A stretch of DNA of 8,467 bases from Oscillospiraceae bacterium (lineage in GTDB: Bacteria; Bacillota; Clostridia; Oscillospirales; Oscillospiraceae). The notes below the pieces were generated by a model. It did not search any database. It had not been told where the DNA came from and was given only the letters and a program-made list of their open reading frames with translations. Where the stretch lies: assembly GCA_017405545.1 (NCBI GenBank), contig JAFRAF010000081.1, forward strand, positions 1 through 8,467. Reading direction: 5' to 3'. Below, in pieces: positions 1 to 6,190 of this stretch (its first letter is position 1; every line of letters begins with the position of its first letter). Both the position numbers and the translations under genes were made by a program.

Positions 1-2012
1 AGCTTCCGGCAGTACAGCTCCAGCTCCGGCAGGGTATAGGCCCCGCTCTTCTCGGGCAGCTCCGGCTCCTCAAGCTCATCTCCCCGCTGGAATACCCGCA
101 GGAAATGGTTGAAAAGCTGATACAGGTCCTCGTCCGTCTCATCAAAGGGGATGTTGGCCGCCCTGAGTTCCTGATCCTTCGTGAGGCTGAAGCCGTGCTC
201 TCTGAGCTTGGAGATTATGGATAGATACCTGCTCACGTCCATCTTGACATAGGGCTCCACCGTAGGCATGCGGTTCCAAACCTCCAGCACCTCCAGCAGG
301 TCGAAGTCCACCATCAGCACAAGGTCTGAAAAGCCCGTTACGGCGTACTGCAGCGGGGCCGCCGGGGTCTTGAGGCCCGCAGCGATGTCCCCCAGGTTCT
401 GGGTGGCCCCCACGTAGCCCCTGTCATACATGCCGTAGCGGCCGGCCCGGCCCGCTATCTGCTGTATCTCCTCGGGCTTCAGCTCACGGCGCTCAAGGCC
501 GTCGAATTTCTCCGTATCCATAAATATCACCCGCCGGATAGGCAGGTTCAGGCCCATGCCTATGGCGTCGGTGGCCACGACATAACGCATCCTGCCGTCC
601 AGGAAGCCCTCCATCTGCTTGCGGCGGGTGGAATAGGGCAGAGCGCCGTAAATAATGGCCGGTTCCTTTCCCCGCTGCCGCAGGTCCTCGGCAACGCTCA
701 GTACGCCAACTTTCGAGAAAGTTATAAGCGCGTCGCCCGGCTGTACGTCCGTGTAGTCCACTACTCTGTTCATGCACACAAGCGGGGTCTTGCGCTCGTG
801 CATGATGAGCTCGTAGCTGTCACCGCAGCTCTGTATGAGCCGTATGAGCAGATTCTTCGCCTGGGGCGCGGCGCAGAGATGCACCTCCGGCGCAAGGACG
901 CCCAGTATGGCCCTCGTCCAGGCGTAGCCCCTCTCCCTGTCCGAAATCATCTGGCACTCGTCTATTACAGCCACCTCATAGCGCTGCTTCAGATCCAGCT
1001 TTTCGGCGGTGGCCGCCACGTGGGTGTCGCAATCCTCCCTGTCCTCCTCCTCGCCGGTGGTAAGGCTGCAGTTGACTCCGGCGTCTATGAGCATCTCCTG
1101 TGCCTCAAGGGCCAGAAGGCGGAGCGGGGCCAGATACACCCCGGTCTCCGACTGAATGAGCCGCTGGAAGCCGGAATAGGTCTTGCCCGTATTGGTGCCG
1201 CCGATGTGCAGCACAAAATGTCTTTTCATTGAGCGGGCCTCGGGGTACTCGTCCTTGGGGTTCAGGGCTACAAGGAGCTCAAGGCTCGTGCGTATGGCCT
1301 GAGGTACATATGATACGGAGTAGATATAGCCGAGGGAATGGGACAGCAGCTCCTGCAGCGGAAAGCCCCCCATGTCCAGCAGGCCGTCCACATTTGCCTC
1401 CGGCTGGGCAGCCGTGAATTCGTCGAGCACAAATGTCGACACGGCCTCAAGCACCTTTACATATCTGTCCCTGAGCTTCAGGACAACGCTGCTTCCCATG
1501 TTCTCCCCTGTCCAGCCGGCGGCGCTTATGAAATGCTTGAGCACGGCGCTCAGCTGCACCGTGTTTTTGATATTCTCAAGGGCCAGAAAGGCGGAAACAT
1601 AGCTGGCGGCCTTCCCCGGCTTTACCCTGTCGTTTACGGGCATGGTCGGTATGCGTCTGACAATTGCCTCGTGGTATTTCCCTGCGAGAATGCGGACTCT
1701 GCCCTCGGGCAGCTGCCCGTTCCGCCAGAGCTCGTCCAGCATGGCGGCCGCCCTGTCCAGAGACAGTCTGGCCCGGGTGTGGGCGTTCTCCACCTCTGCC
1801 GCTCTCTGCGCTCTCCGCTCAGCGGCGGTCTCGGCGAATTTGCCGTTCTTCTCGGCCTCGGTGACTGTGTCCCTTGGCCAGACGCGGACCTTTTTCCCGC
1901 CGAGATATCTGTACTGCGGTTTGGGCAGCAGCTCAGCTAAGAGCTGCTCCGTCCATCCCCTGCTCTTCAGGGTTCCGATGGACCAGTATTTTCCGTTTTT
2001 CCCCTTAGCCAT
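1..2012 (-). CDS. SUV3-type (Ski2-like DExH) RNA helicase, partial: C-terminus beyond left edge
   Basis: This is an ATP-dependent superfamily 2 helicase of the SUV3 type, a family that unwinds RNA and, in mitochondria, works with an exoribonuclease. I translated it by hand from the ATG at 2012; 670 codons stay open to the window edge. Core motifs are clear: motif I GGTNTGKT (271-278), motif II DECQ (351-354, SUV3-like rather than DEAD/DEAH), motif V ATDAIGMGLNL (480-490) and motif VI QIAGRAGR (518-525). Residues 1 to about 255 precede the core; they begin with a basic, Trp-containing segment (YWSIGTLKSRGWTEQLL), then a charged helical stretch and a helical domain I do not recognise. Start choice: GGAG lies 6 nt before the ATG at 2012; a second in-frame ATG at 2024 has no good RBS. 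It is divergent from the ferredoxin-nitroreductase gene and has its own promoter near 2155-2183. Family assignment is firm. Its target and nuclease partner, if any, are unknown. Confidence 0.9.
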   Translation of the reverse strand, partial: MAKGKNGKYWSIGTLKSRGWTEQLLAELLPKPQYRYLGGKKVRVWPRDTVTEAEKNGKFAETAAERRAQRAAEVENAHTRARLSLDRAAAMLDELWRNGQLPEGRVRILAGKYHEAIVRRIPTMPVNDRVKPGKAASYVSAFLALENIKNTVQLSAVLKHFISAAGWTGENMGSSVVLKLRDRYVKVLEAVSTFVLDEFTAAQPEANVDGLLDMGGFPLQELLSHSLGYIYSVSYVPQAIRTSLELLVALNPKDEYPEARSMKRHFVLHIGGTNTGKTYSGFQRLIQSETGVYLAPLRLLALEAQEMLIDAGVNCSLTTGEEEDREDCDTHVAATAEKLDLKQRYEVAVIDECQMISDRERGYAWTRAILGVLAPEVHLCAAPQAKNLLIRLIQSCGDSYELIMHERKTPLVCMNRVVDYTDVQPGDALITFSKVGVLSVAEDLRQRGKEPAIIYGALPYSTRRKQMEGFLDGRMRYVVATDAIGMGLNLPIRRVIFMDTEKFDGLERRELKPEEIQQIAGRAGRYGMYDRGYVGATQNLGDIAAGLKTPAAPLQYAVTGFSDLVLMVDFDLLEVLEVWNRMPTVEPYVKMDVSRYLSIISKLREHGFSLTKDQELRAANIPFDETDEDLYQLFNHFLRVFQRGDELEEPELPEKSGAYTLPELELYCRK

Positions 2013-2073
2013 CGCTGTCTCCATTCTGCCGCTTTTGTCGGCGCAAGGCCATAAACCAATGCCGTAAAAGCGC

Positions 2074-2126
2074 CGGGCGTCGCCCGTGAAAACGACCCTG
2101 CGGTCCTTCAGTCCGAGGGCGTCGTT
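2074..2126 (-). promoter_or_regulatory. Structured leader of the helicase mRNA: two adjacent hairpins
   Basis: The predicted leader holds two hairpins. The larger (2091-2126) pairs AACGA with TCGTT, CCCT with AGGG and CGG with CCG, with a 2-nt bulge on one side, a 1-nt bulge on the other and a 9-nt loop. The smaller (2074-2086) has CGGGC/GCCCG arms around a 3-nt loop. Neither is followed by a U-tract on the minus strand, so they are not intrinsic terminators. They could affect mRNA stability or access to the start codon. I match them to no known riboswitch. Confidence 0.35.
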
Positions 2127-2136
2127 TTGCGTAATG

Positions 2137-2156
2137 ATACATGTGTCAGTATGTAT
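2137..2156. repeat. Inverted repeat ATACAT-8 nt-ATGTAT over the helicase transcription start
   Basis: ATACAT (2137-2142) and ATGTAT (2151-2156) form perfect 6-bp arms separated by 8 nt. The dyad covers the end of the putative -10 and the predicted +1 of the helicase promoter, which is where a repressor operator would sit. No regulator is encoded nearby, so operator function is inference. Confidence 0.35.
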
Positions 2157-2183
2157 TTTATCACATTTCCCTCATCTCATCAA
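2155..2183 (-). promoter_or_regulatory. Probable sigma-A-type promoter of the helicase gene
   Basis: Read on the minus strand there is a -35 TTGATG (2183-2178), a 17-nt spacer and a -10 TAAAAT (2160-2155) preceded by TGA, giving an extended -10 element. Transcription would start near 2148, leaving a leader of about 136 nt before the helicase ATG at 2012. A 6-bp dyad (2137-2156) overlaps the -10 and start region. The assignment rests on matches to consensus only. Confidence 0.55.
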
Positions 2184-2255
2184 CGGCATTTGCCGACAGA
2201 TCGCAGCCCGTCTGTTTTTGCCGCGCCCACCTGTCCGAATCCGGCCCCGAGCTCG

Positions 2256-2269
2256 CGCTTATATAAGCG
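2256..2269. repeat. Perfect 14-bp palindrome CGCTTATATAAGCG
   Basis: Positions 2256-2269 read the same on both strands. The palindrome lies between the divergent promoters, about 75 bp upstream of the helicase -35 and about 145 bp upstream of the nitroreductase -35. It could be a protein-binding site serving either gene. Chance occurrence cannot be excluded. Confidence 0.35.
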
Positions 2270-2298
2270 TTTGATTTGAGCCTCCGGCCCCACTTTGC

Positions 2299-2322
2299 CC
2301 GTGAAAAAGGGCTTTTTCCCGG
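2299..2322. repeat. Hairpin-forming inverted repeat in the divergent intergenic region
   Basis: CCG (2299-2301) and CGG (2320-2322) flank perfect 7-bp arms GAAAAAG (2303-2309) and CTTTTTC (2312-2318), with one mismatch between the two stem parts. No U-tract follows on either strand, so it is not a convincing terminator. The rest of 2184-2412 holds no gene I can support. Confidence 0.35.
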
Positions 2323-2412
2323 AAATAGCAGCTTTTTCGCCATTGATTGCGACAAATACCGGTTTTTCAACTCAAAATCTCGTGTTTTTGCGTCATAATT
2401 TGATGTTTCTTA

Positions 2413-2441
2413 TTGATTAAGGCTTCCTTTATTGATATAAT
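2413..2441 (+). promoter_or_regulatory. Strong sigma-A-type promoter of the ferredoxin-nitroreductase operon
   Basis: The -35 is TTGATT (2413-2418), the spacer is exactly 17 nt and the -10 is a perfect TATAAT (2436-2441). The sequence around it is AT-rich, unlike the flanking genes. Transcription would start near 2448 and give a leader of about 74 nt before the ATG at 2522. A small dyad, CGATA (2447-2451) and TATCG (2457-2461), sits right at the predicted start and may be an operator. Confidence 0.75.
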
Positions 2442-2446
2442 GGGTT

Positions 2447-2461
2447 CGATACAATATATCG
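2447..2461. repeat. Small dyad CGATA-5 nt-TATCG at the predicted start of transcription
   Basis: Perfect 5-bp arms at 2447-2451 and 2457-2461 lie immediately downstream of the TATAAT box. The position suits a repressor site for a redox gene, but the arms are short and match no consensus I can name with confidence. Confidence 0.3.
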
Positions 2462-2521
2462 TTCCGGAATTCCCGCTTGGCGCGTGGAGCCGCACCGCAG
2501 TGAGAGAAAGGATACAAAGTC

Positions 2522-3313
2522 ATGCTTTACTTCGATTACGATAAGTGCATCAACTGTCACCAGTGCGTTAAAATCTGTCCTTTCAACGCTCTGACATACG
2601 ATGAAAAGGGCCGGCCCGCACGGGACGAGAACAAGGGCTGTATGCGCTGCATGCACTGTGCAACCATCTGCCCTAAGGGCGCCATCAACTACGACGGCAA
2701 AAAGGCCACACTGGATACCCCCTTTGTTCCTTTTGATGACGTCACCCGGGAAAAGGTCACCCAGGCCGTTCTACAGCGCCGTTCGTATCGGAACTTTCTG
2801 GACAAGCCTGTCCCAAACGAGCTGCTGGAGGAGGTGCTCGGATATGCCATGTGGGCCCCAAGCGCCAAAAACCAGCACCCGGTAAAGTGGATGGTGATCC
2901 GCAATGAGGAGCGCAAAATGCGGATATTCGAGAAGATCCTGGAATTCGTGCATGAGACCGGCAGATCCCCGGAGATAGCCAGCGAATGGGAGGAACACCG
3001 CAACAACGTGGTAATGGGCAAAAACTCCACCCTGCTCATGGGCTACTGTAAAAAAACCGCCATAAATCCCCCCCACGACACGGCCATCGCCCTGACCACC
3101 GTCGAGCTGCTGCTGCAGACAAGGGGCGTGGGCAGTTGCTGGGCCGGATATCTCACCAGACTGACAAACACCATCGAGGGCCTGCCCGAGATAGTGGGCA
3201 TACCGGAGGATCACATACTCTCCGGCACCCTTATGATAGGCTGGCCCGACGGTGAAAAATACAAAAAAATACCCCAGCGCTTTAACCCCACTGAGATAAA
3301 CTGGGTCGACTGA
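2522..3313 (+). CDS. Ferredoxin-nitroreductase fusion protein (2x[4Fe-4S] + FMN nitroreductase)
   Basis: This 263-aa cytoplasmic flavoprotein has an N-terminal bacterial ferredoxin domain (about 1-60) with two Cys motifs, C9-C12-C15-C19-P and C40-C43-C46-C50-P, each able to hold a [4Fe-4S] cluster. A nitroreductase-fold domain follows (about 80-255): RRSYRNF (86-92) and APSAKNQHP (112-120) match the FMN-binding and early helix motifs, and GVGSCWAGY (202-210) the late glycine-rich motif. Electrons probably pass from reduced ferredoxin or another donor through the clusters to FMN and then to a nitro, quinone or similar acceptor; the natural substrate cannot be read from sequence. An AAAGGA (2507-2512) lies 9 nt before the ATG. 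It heads a transcript with the gene at 3315, 1 nt after its stop. Such fusions are typical of anaerobic Firmicutes. Confidence 0.92.
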   Translation: MLYFDYDKCINCHQCVKICPFNALTYDEKGRPARDENKGCMRCMHCATICPKGAINYDGKKATLDTPFVPFDDVTREKVTQAVLQRRSYRNFLDKPVPNELLEEVLGYAMWAPSAKNQHPVKWMVIRNEERKMRIFEKILEFVHETGRSPEIASEWEEHRNNVVMGKNSTLLMGYCKKTAINPPHDTAIALTTVELLLQTRGVGSCWAGYLTRLTNTIEGLPEIVGIPEDHILSGTLMIGWPDGEKYKKIPQRFNPTEINWVD

Positions 3314-3314
3314 T

Positions 3315-4187
3315 ATGTATACCAATCGGGAGGATATCAAAAAAGCGAGAAGTATAGTCCTCGGAAAGAGCAGGCTGGCTTTTTTCAAGAGCCTGGTCTG
3401 GGGGGTGATAGCCCTTATCGTGCTGTACACTCTGGCCTTTGTGCTGATAAAAAGCGCCGGAGAGGGCGGGAGCAGACTCTACGGCATAATGCTGACACTG
3501 CTGTCCGTATGTGTGCTGATCGTTCCGGTCATACGCCTCGCCAAATACGCCAAGGACGCCGTGTTCATGTACTCAAAGGACCTGACCTCCACCTATCTCA
3601 AGCACTACGCGGAGAGAGCATCAAAGGACATGGACAAGCGCCGCAGGGAGCTCTCGGATATTGAAAACGAGCTTATCGAGGGCATACAGTCGGAAAAACA
3701 GCAAAGGGAATACCTCAGAAAAAAGGCCCGGTTCAATGCCGACGAGGAGCTTATCCGCATAGCGGGCGTACTGCCCGGCCCCGGTGAAGTCAGCGATGAC
3801 TTCCGGGCAGGTCTCGCGGAGATGAGCGAGGACGAGCGCCGGAACATGGGCGCAAAGCTCATGGGCAAGGGGCGCTACGAGGAGGCGGAGGCCTGCTTCG
3901 AAGGGCTGCCTGAGTTTGATGAGCTGCAGAAGGCCCGCGCCGAGCAGAAGCCCGGCATATCCAGCTCGGTGGTTCTCTATCTTTGCATGGCCATATTTAT
4001 AGGCGCGCTGATAATAATAGGGCTCGTGATGTACATGCTTAAGCAGCATATTGCCGCTCTTATCACATGGGTCATAGCTCTGCTTTTCACTCTGCTGACC
4101 TTTGTGCTGATGCTCATATCCATGAGGAAAAACCGCCGGGCGGCGGCTACAGAGAGAGAAAAGGGAGAGCGCGGACCGGAGGAATAA
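3315..4187 (+). CDS. Unrecognised four-TM membrane protein with central coiled coil
   Basis: I do not recognise this 290-aa protein. Hydrophobic segments lie at about 24-46, 56-73, 218-241 and 247-269, forming an N-terminal and a C-terminal hairpin. Between them is a charged region of about 140 residues: a likely coiled coil at about 95-140 (rich in K, R, E, with heptad-like leucines), then a helical part whose GKGRYEEAEACFEGLPEF (184-201) resembles half of a TPR. Positive residues after TM2 (RLAKYAK) and TM4 (RKNRRAA) place both ends and the central region in the cytoplasm. The ATG lies 1 nt after the nitroreductase stop with no good upstream RBS, which implies translational coupling. Ile is mostly encoded by ATA. 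It may anchor or organise partners at the membrane, possibly the nitroreductase; that is inference. Confidence 0.85.
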   Translation: MYTNREDIKKARSIVLGKSRLAFFKSLVWGVIALIVLYTLAFVLIKSAGEGGSRLYGIMLTLLSVCVLIVPVIRLAKYAKDAVFMYSKDLTSTYLKHYAERASKDMDKRRRELSDIENELIEGIQSEKQQREYLRKKARFNADEELIRIAGVLPGPGEVSDDFRAGLAEMSEDERRNMGAKLMGKGRYEEAEACFEGLPEFDELQKARAEQKPGISSSVVLYLCMAIFIGALIIIGLVMYMLKQHIAALITWVIALLFTLLTFVLMLISMRKNRRAAATEREKGERGPEE

Positions 4188-4289
4188 GCCTCGCAAAAGC
4201 ATAAAACGGCTGACAAGCGTACTGAGTTGAAAAAATAGGAACCGTTACGGACTATTAAAATATAAACAATTCCTGAAAGGAGTATTAAA

Positions 4290-4667
4290 ATGGGAAAGTT
4301 TGTCGTCAAAAAAGTAAAAACCGGTATCAAATTCAACCTCCACGCAAACAATGGCGAGATTATCGCCACAAGTGAAGTGTACTCCAGCAAAGCCTCCTGT
4401 ATGAAGGGCATAGCCAGCGTACGTAAAAACTCCGTCGCCGCGAAGCTCGAGGACCAGACCGTAGAAGATTTTGAGAAGCTGACCCACCCCAAGTTCGAGG
4501 TATATAAGGACAAGGCCGGCGAGTTCCGCTTCCGTCTGAAAGCCAAAAACGGCCAGATCATCGCCGTGGGCGAGGGCTACAAGGCCAAGGCCTCCTGCCT
4601 CAACGGTATCGAGTCCATCCGCAAAAACGCACCCGACGCCAAGCTCGTCGAGGAGCCCAGCAAATAA
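4290..4667 (+). CDS. Tandem DUF1508 (YegP-like) protein
   Basis: This small basic protein of 125 aa carries two copies of the YegP/DUF1508 module, at about 4-52 and 69-118. Both copies share the pattern F-x-V ... F-x-(L/R) ... A-x-N-G-(E/Q)-I-I-A ... (E/G)-x-Y-x-x-K-A-S-C-(M/L)-x-G-I-x-S-(V/I)-R-K-N ... A-K-L. The family is small, cytosolic and widespread, and its biochemical role is not established; two modules per chain is its usual form. AAAGGAG lies 8 nt before the ATG, a strong RBS. The gene starts 102 nt after the membrane-protein gene with no terminator between, so it may be read from the upstream promoter, from its own weak AT-rich promoter (about 4227-4265), or both. A strong terminator follows at 4684-4722. 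It has no visible functional tie to its neighbours. Confidence 0.92.
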   Translation: MGKFVVKKVKTGIKFNLHANNGEIIATSEVYSSKASCMKGIASVRKNSVAAKLEDQTVEDFEKLTHPKFEVYKDKAGEFRFRLKAKNGQIIAVGEGYKAKASCLNGIESIRKNAPDAKLVEEPSK

Positions 4668-4683
4668 TCCGCATCAACGGTTT

Positions 4684-4722
4684 CAGGCCGCTGTCAGAGC
4701 ACTGACGGCGGCCTGTTTTTTT
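4684..4722 (+). terminator. Intrinsic terminator after the DUF1508 gene
   Basis: A 14-bp stem pairs 4684-4697 with 4702-4715 around the loop AGCA, with one G-U wobble (T4692/G4707), and is followed by seven T residues (4716-4722). It begins 17 nt after the DUF1508 stop. The converging rlmA gene ends at 4740; on that strand the same stem is not followed by a T-tract, so termination there would be weak or rely on another mechanism. Confidence 0.93.
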
Positions 4723-4739
4723 CTTTCCCGATTTGCGGT

Positions 4740-5549
4740 TCAGGGCTTTCTGTATACGGCAAGGCGGACCCGCACCTGGACCTCAAGCTCCTCAAGCTTT
4801 TTCAGCTTTTCCTGATCCTCCCTGCCCGTCTTGTAGTAATAGGGCGTCATGGTGAAGAGGTTCCGTATGTCCTCCCCGCTTTCCAGTCTGATATCGTATT
4901 CGATATCCCTGCTCTCCGCACATTCAAAGCCCCCGAGGCACTCCTCCGGCACGGGATTGAGATAGGGCTTATCATATACGGCCTTTTTGAGGCTCCACAG
5001 ATGCTCCGGCAGGGGCACAGCTCTGATGAGTATGGCGCCCTTTTTCAGCACCCTCGCATATTCCTCCGCCTCAAGGGGCGAGAAGACGTTCAGCAAAGCA
5101 TCGAAATATCCGTCCTCTACAGGCAGCTTTGACACGCTGGCAACGGCGAAATCCGCGCTTTTGACCCGTCTCGCGGCCGAAGCGACGGCATCTTTGGAGA
5201 TATCCACCCCGCATATACGGGCATCGGGAAAGCGCTCCGCTATTCCGGCTGTATACCAGCCCTCGCCGCAGCCCGCGTCCAGCAGGCAGAAGCTGTCGGG
5301 CATGTACTTCTCAAGCAATACGGCAAGGCTGTCCAGCAAAGGGCTGTAATAAGCCCTGTCCAGAAAGGCGCTCCGGGCCCTGACCATGAGCCTGTCATCC
5401 CCGTGGCGCTTCGCCCCGGAGCTGTTGGACATGAGCAGATTGACATAGCCCTGTTTTGCGATATCGTAGGAGTGTCCGACGGGGCATTTAAGGCACTTGC
5501 CCTCTCTCGTGAGCTTCCCTCCGCAAACAGGGCAAACAAAATCACTCAT
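4740..5549 (-). CDS. rlmA: 23S rRNA (guanine-N1)-methyltransferase, RlmA family
   Basis: This 269-aa protein matches the RlmA/RrmA/TlrB family, which uses SAM to methylate N1 of a guanine in helix 35 of 23S rRNA (G745 in RlmA-I, G748 in RlmA-II; E. coli numbering). The N-terminal zinc site is visible as C6, C9, C22 and H26 and leads into the family signature HSYDIAKQGYVNLL (26-39). The Rossmann SAM-binding motif I is LLDAGCGEGW (89-98), followed by an acidic motif II at GVDISKDA. Length is normal for the family. Start: GGAGG sits 5 nt before the ATG at 5549. It is the last gene of the hflX-yigZ-rlmA unit, 14 nt after yigZ. Sequence alone does not tell me whether the target is G745 or G748; Gram-positive homologues are usually the G748 type, which affects tylosin-type macrolide sensitivity. 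Confidence 0.88.
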   Translation of the reverse strand: MSDFVCPVCGGKLTREGKCLKCPVGHSYDIAKQGYVNLLMSNSSGAKRHGDDRLMVRARSAFLDRAYYSPLLDSLAVLLEKYMPDSFCLLDAGCGEGWYTAGIAERFPDARICGVDISKDAVASAARRVKSADFAVASVSKLPVEDGYFDALLNVFSPLEAEEYARVLKKGAILIRAVPLPEHLWSLKKAVYDKPYLNPVPEECLGGFECAESRDIEYDIRLESGEDIRNLFTMTPYYYKTGREDQEKLKKLEELEVQVRVRLAVYRKP

Positions 5550-5563
5550 ACAAGCCTCCGATA

Positions 5564-6190
5564 TCAGAGCTTGACCGCTCTGAACTCCTCATCCATGTAT
5601 TCAGGCGTGACCGTACCGTAGGTCTGGTCCGCCAGCCAGGCGGCGAAGTCCCCGTCCCGGTCCTCCGGCAGCAGGGCGGTGATAAGCACGTCCGTACCGA
5701 AGTCGCTGTCCTCAATCACTCCGCCGAAGCTCAGCACCCCGTTGCGCACCCGCTCAAACTGGGCGTAGGTGCAGGACAGAAGCTGCCTCTTCCACAGGCC
5801 CATCACCGCGGTGCCCGCGGCGTCCAGGGCCAGCTTCGCGGTGTTGGAATAGGCTCTGACCAGTCCGCCCGAGCCCAGCAGTATACCGCCGAAGTAGCGG
5901 GTGACCACACAGCACACATCGTATATCTCCCCGGAGCGGAAGACGTTCAGGGTGGGCATGCCGGAGGTGCCGCCCGGCTCCCCGTCGTCGGAGTAGCGCA
6001 TGACGCCCCCCTCCCGGATTATATACGCGTAGACATTGTGGGTGGCGTCCCAGTGCTTCTCCCGCATCTCCTTTATCCGGGCCAGGGCCTCGGCCTCGTT
6101 CTCAACGGGCCAGACCCTGCCTATAAAGCGGGATCGTTTTTCCACATACTCGGCCTCGCCGAAGGCGGCGGGCACATTATAGCGTATCAT
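5564..6190 (-). CDS. yigZ: YigZ/IMPACT family protein
   Basis: This 208-aa cytosolic protein belongs to the YigZ/IMPACT family. The N-terminal UPF0029 domain is unmistakable: KRSRFIG (18-24), HNVYAY (51-56), SDDGEPGGTSGMP (67-79) and VTRYFGGILLGSGGLVRAYS (95-114). The C-terminal part (about 137-200) fits the DUF1949 ferredoxin-like domain. Eukaryotic IMPACT inhibits the eIF2 kinase activator GCN1; the bacterial role is unresolved, although nucleic-acid binding has been proposed. The ATG at 6190 overlaps the hflX stop region by 14 nt, with GAGG 6 nt upstream inside hflX, so translation is coupled. Length is normal. Family membership is certain; function is not. Confidence 0.93.
   Translation of the reverse strand: MIRYNVPAAFGEAEYVEKRSRFIGRVWPVENEAEALARIKEMREKHWDATHNVYAYIIREGGVMRYSDDGEPGGTSGMPTLNVFRSGEIYDVCCVVTRYFGGILLGSGGLVRAYSNTAKLALDAAGTAVMGLWKRQLLSCTYAQFERVRNGVLSFGGVIEDSDFGTDVLITALLPEDRDGDFAAWLADQTYGTVTPEYMDEEFRAVKL

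Noticed and set aside
798..1940. Plus-strand open frames of 144 and 200 codons
   Set aside because: They lie antisense to the SUV3-type helicase, whose motifs are clear on the minus strand; their residue makeup is that of a GC-rich shadow frame.
2299..2322. The GAAAAAG/CTTTTTC hairpin as an intrinsic terminator
   Set aside because: No T-tract follows on either strand and no gene ends nearby.
2161..2370. 69-codon minus-strand reading frame between the divergent promoters
   Set aside because: It starts with TTG, has no RBS, has a low-complexity composition, and spans the palindrome and hairpin. Its end runs into the helicase promoter.
3328..3333. GGGAGG inside the first codons of the membrane protein gene, as an RBS for a later start
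   Set aside because: No ATG, GTG or TTG follows in frame at a suitable distance; the ATG at 3315 is kept as a coupled start.
2771..3430. 219-codon minus-strand frame across the nitroreductase gene
   Set aside because: It is antisense to an unambiguous ferredoxin-nitroreductase gene, with no RBS or family features.
4253..4290. Direct repeat TATTAAAAT at 4253-4261 and at 4282-4290
   Set aside because: It is a short AT-rich motif, and one copy is simply the spacer between the RBS and ATG of the DUF1508 gene.
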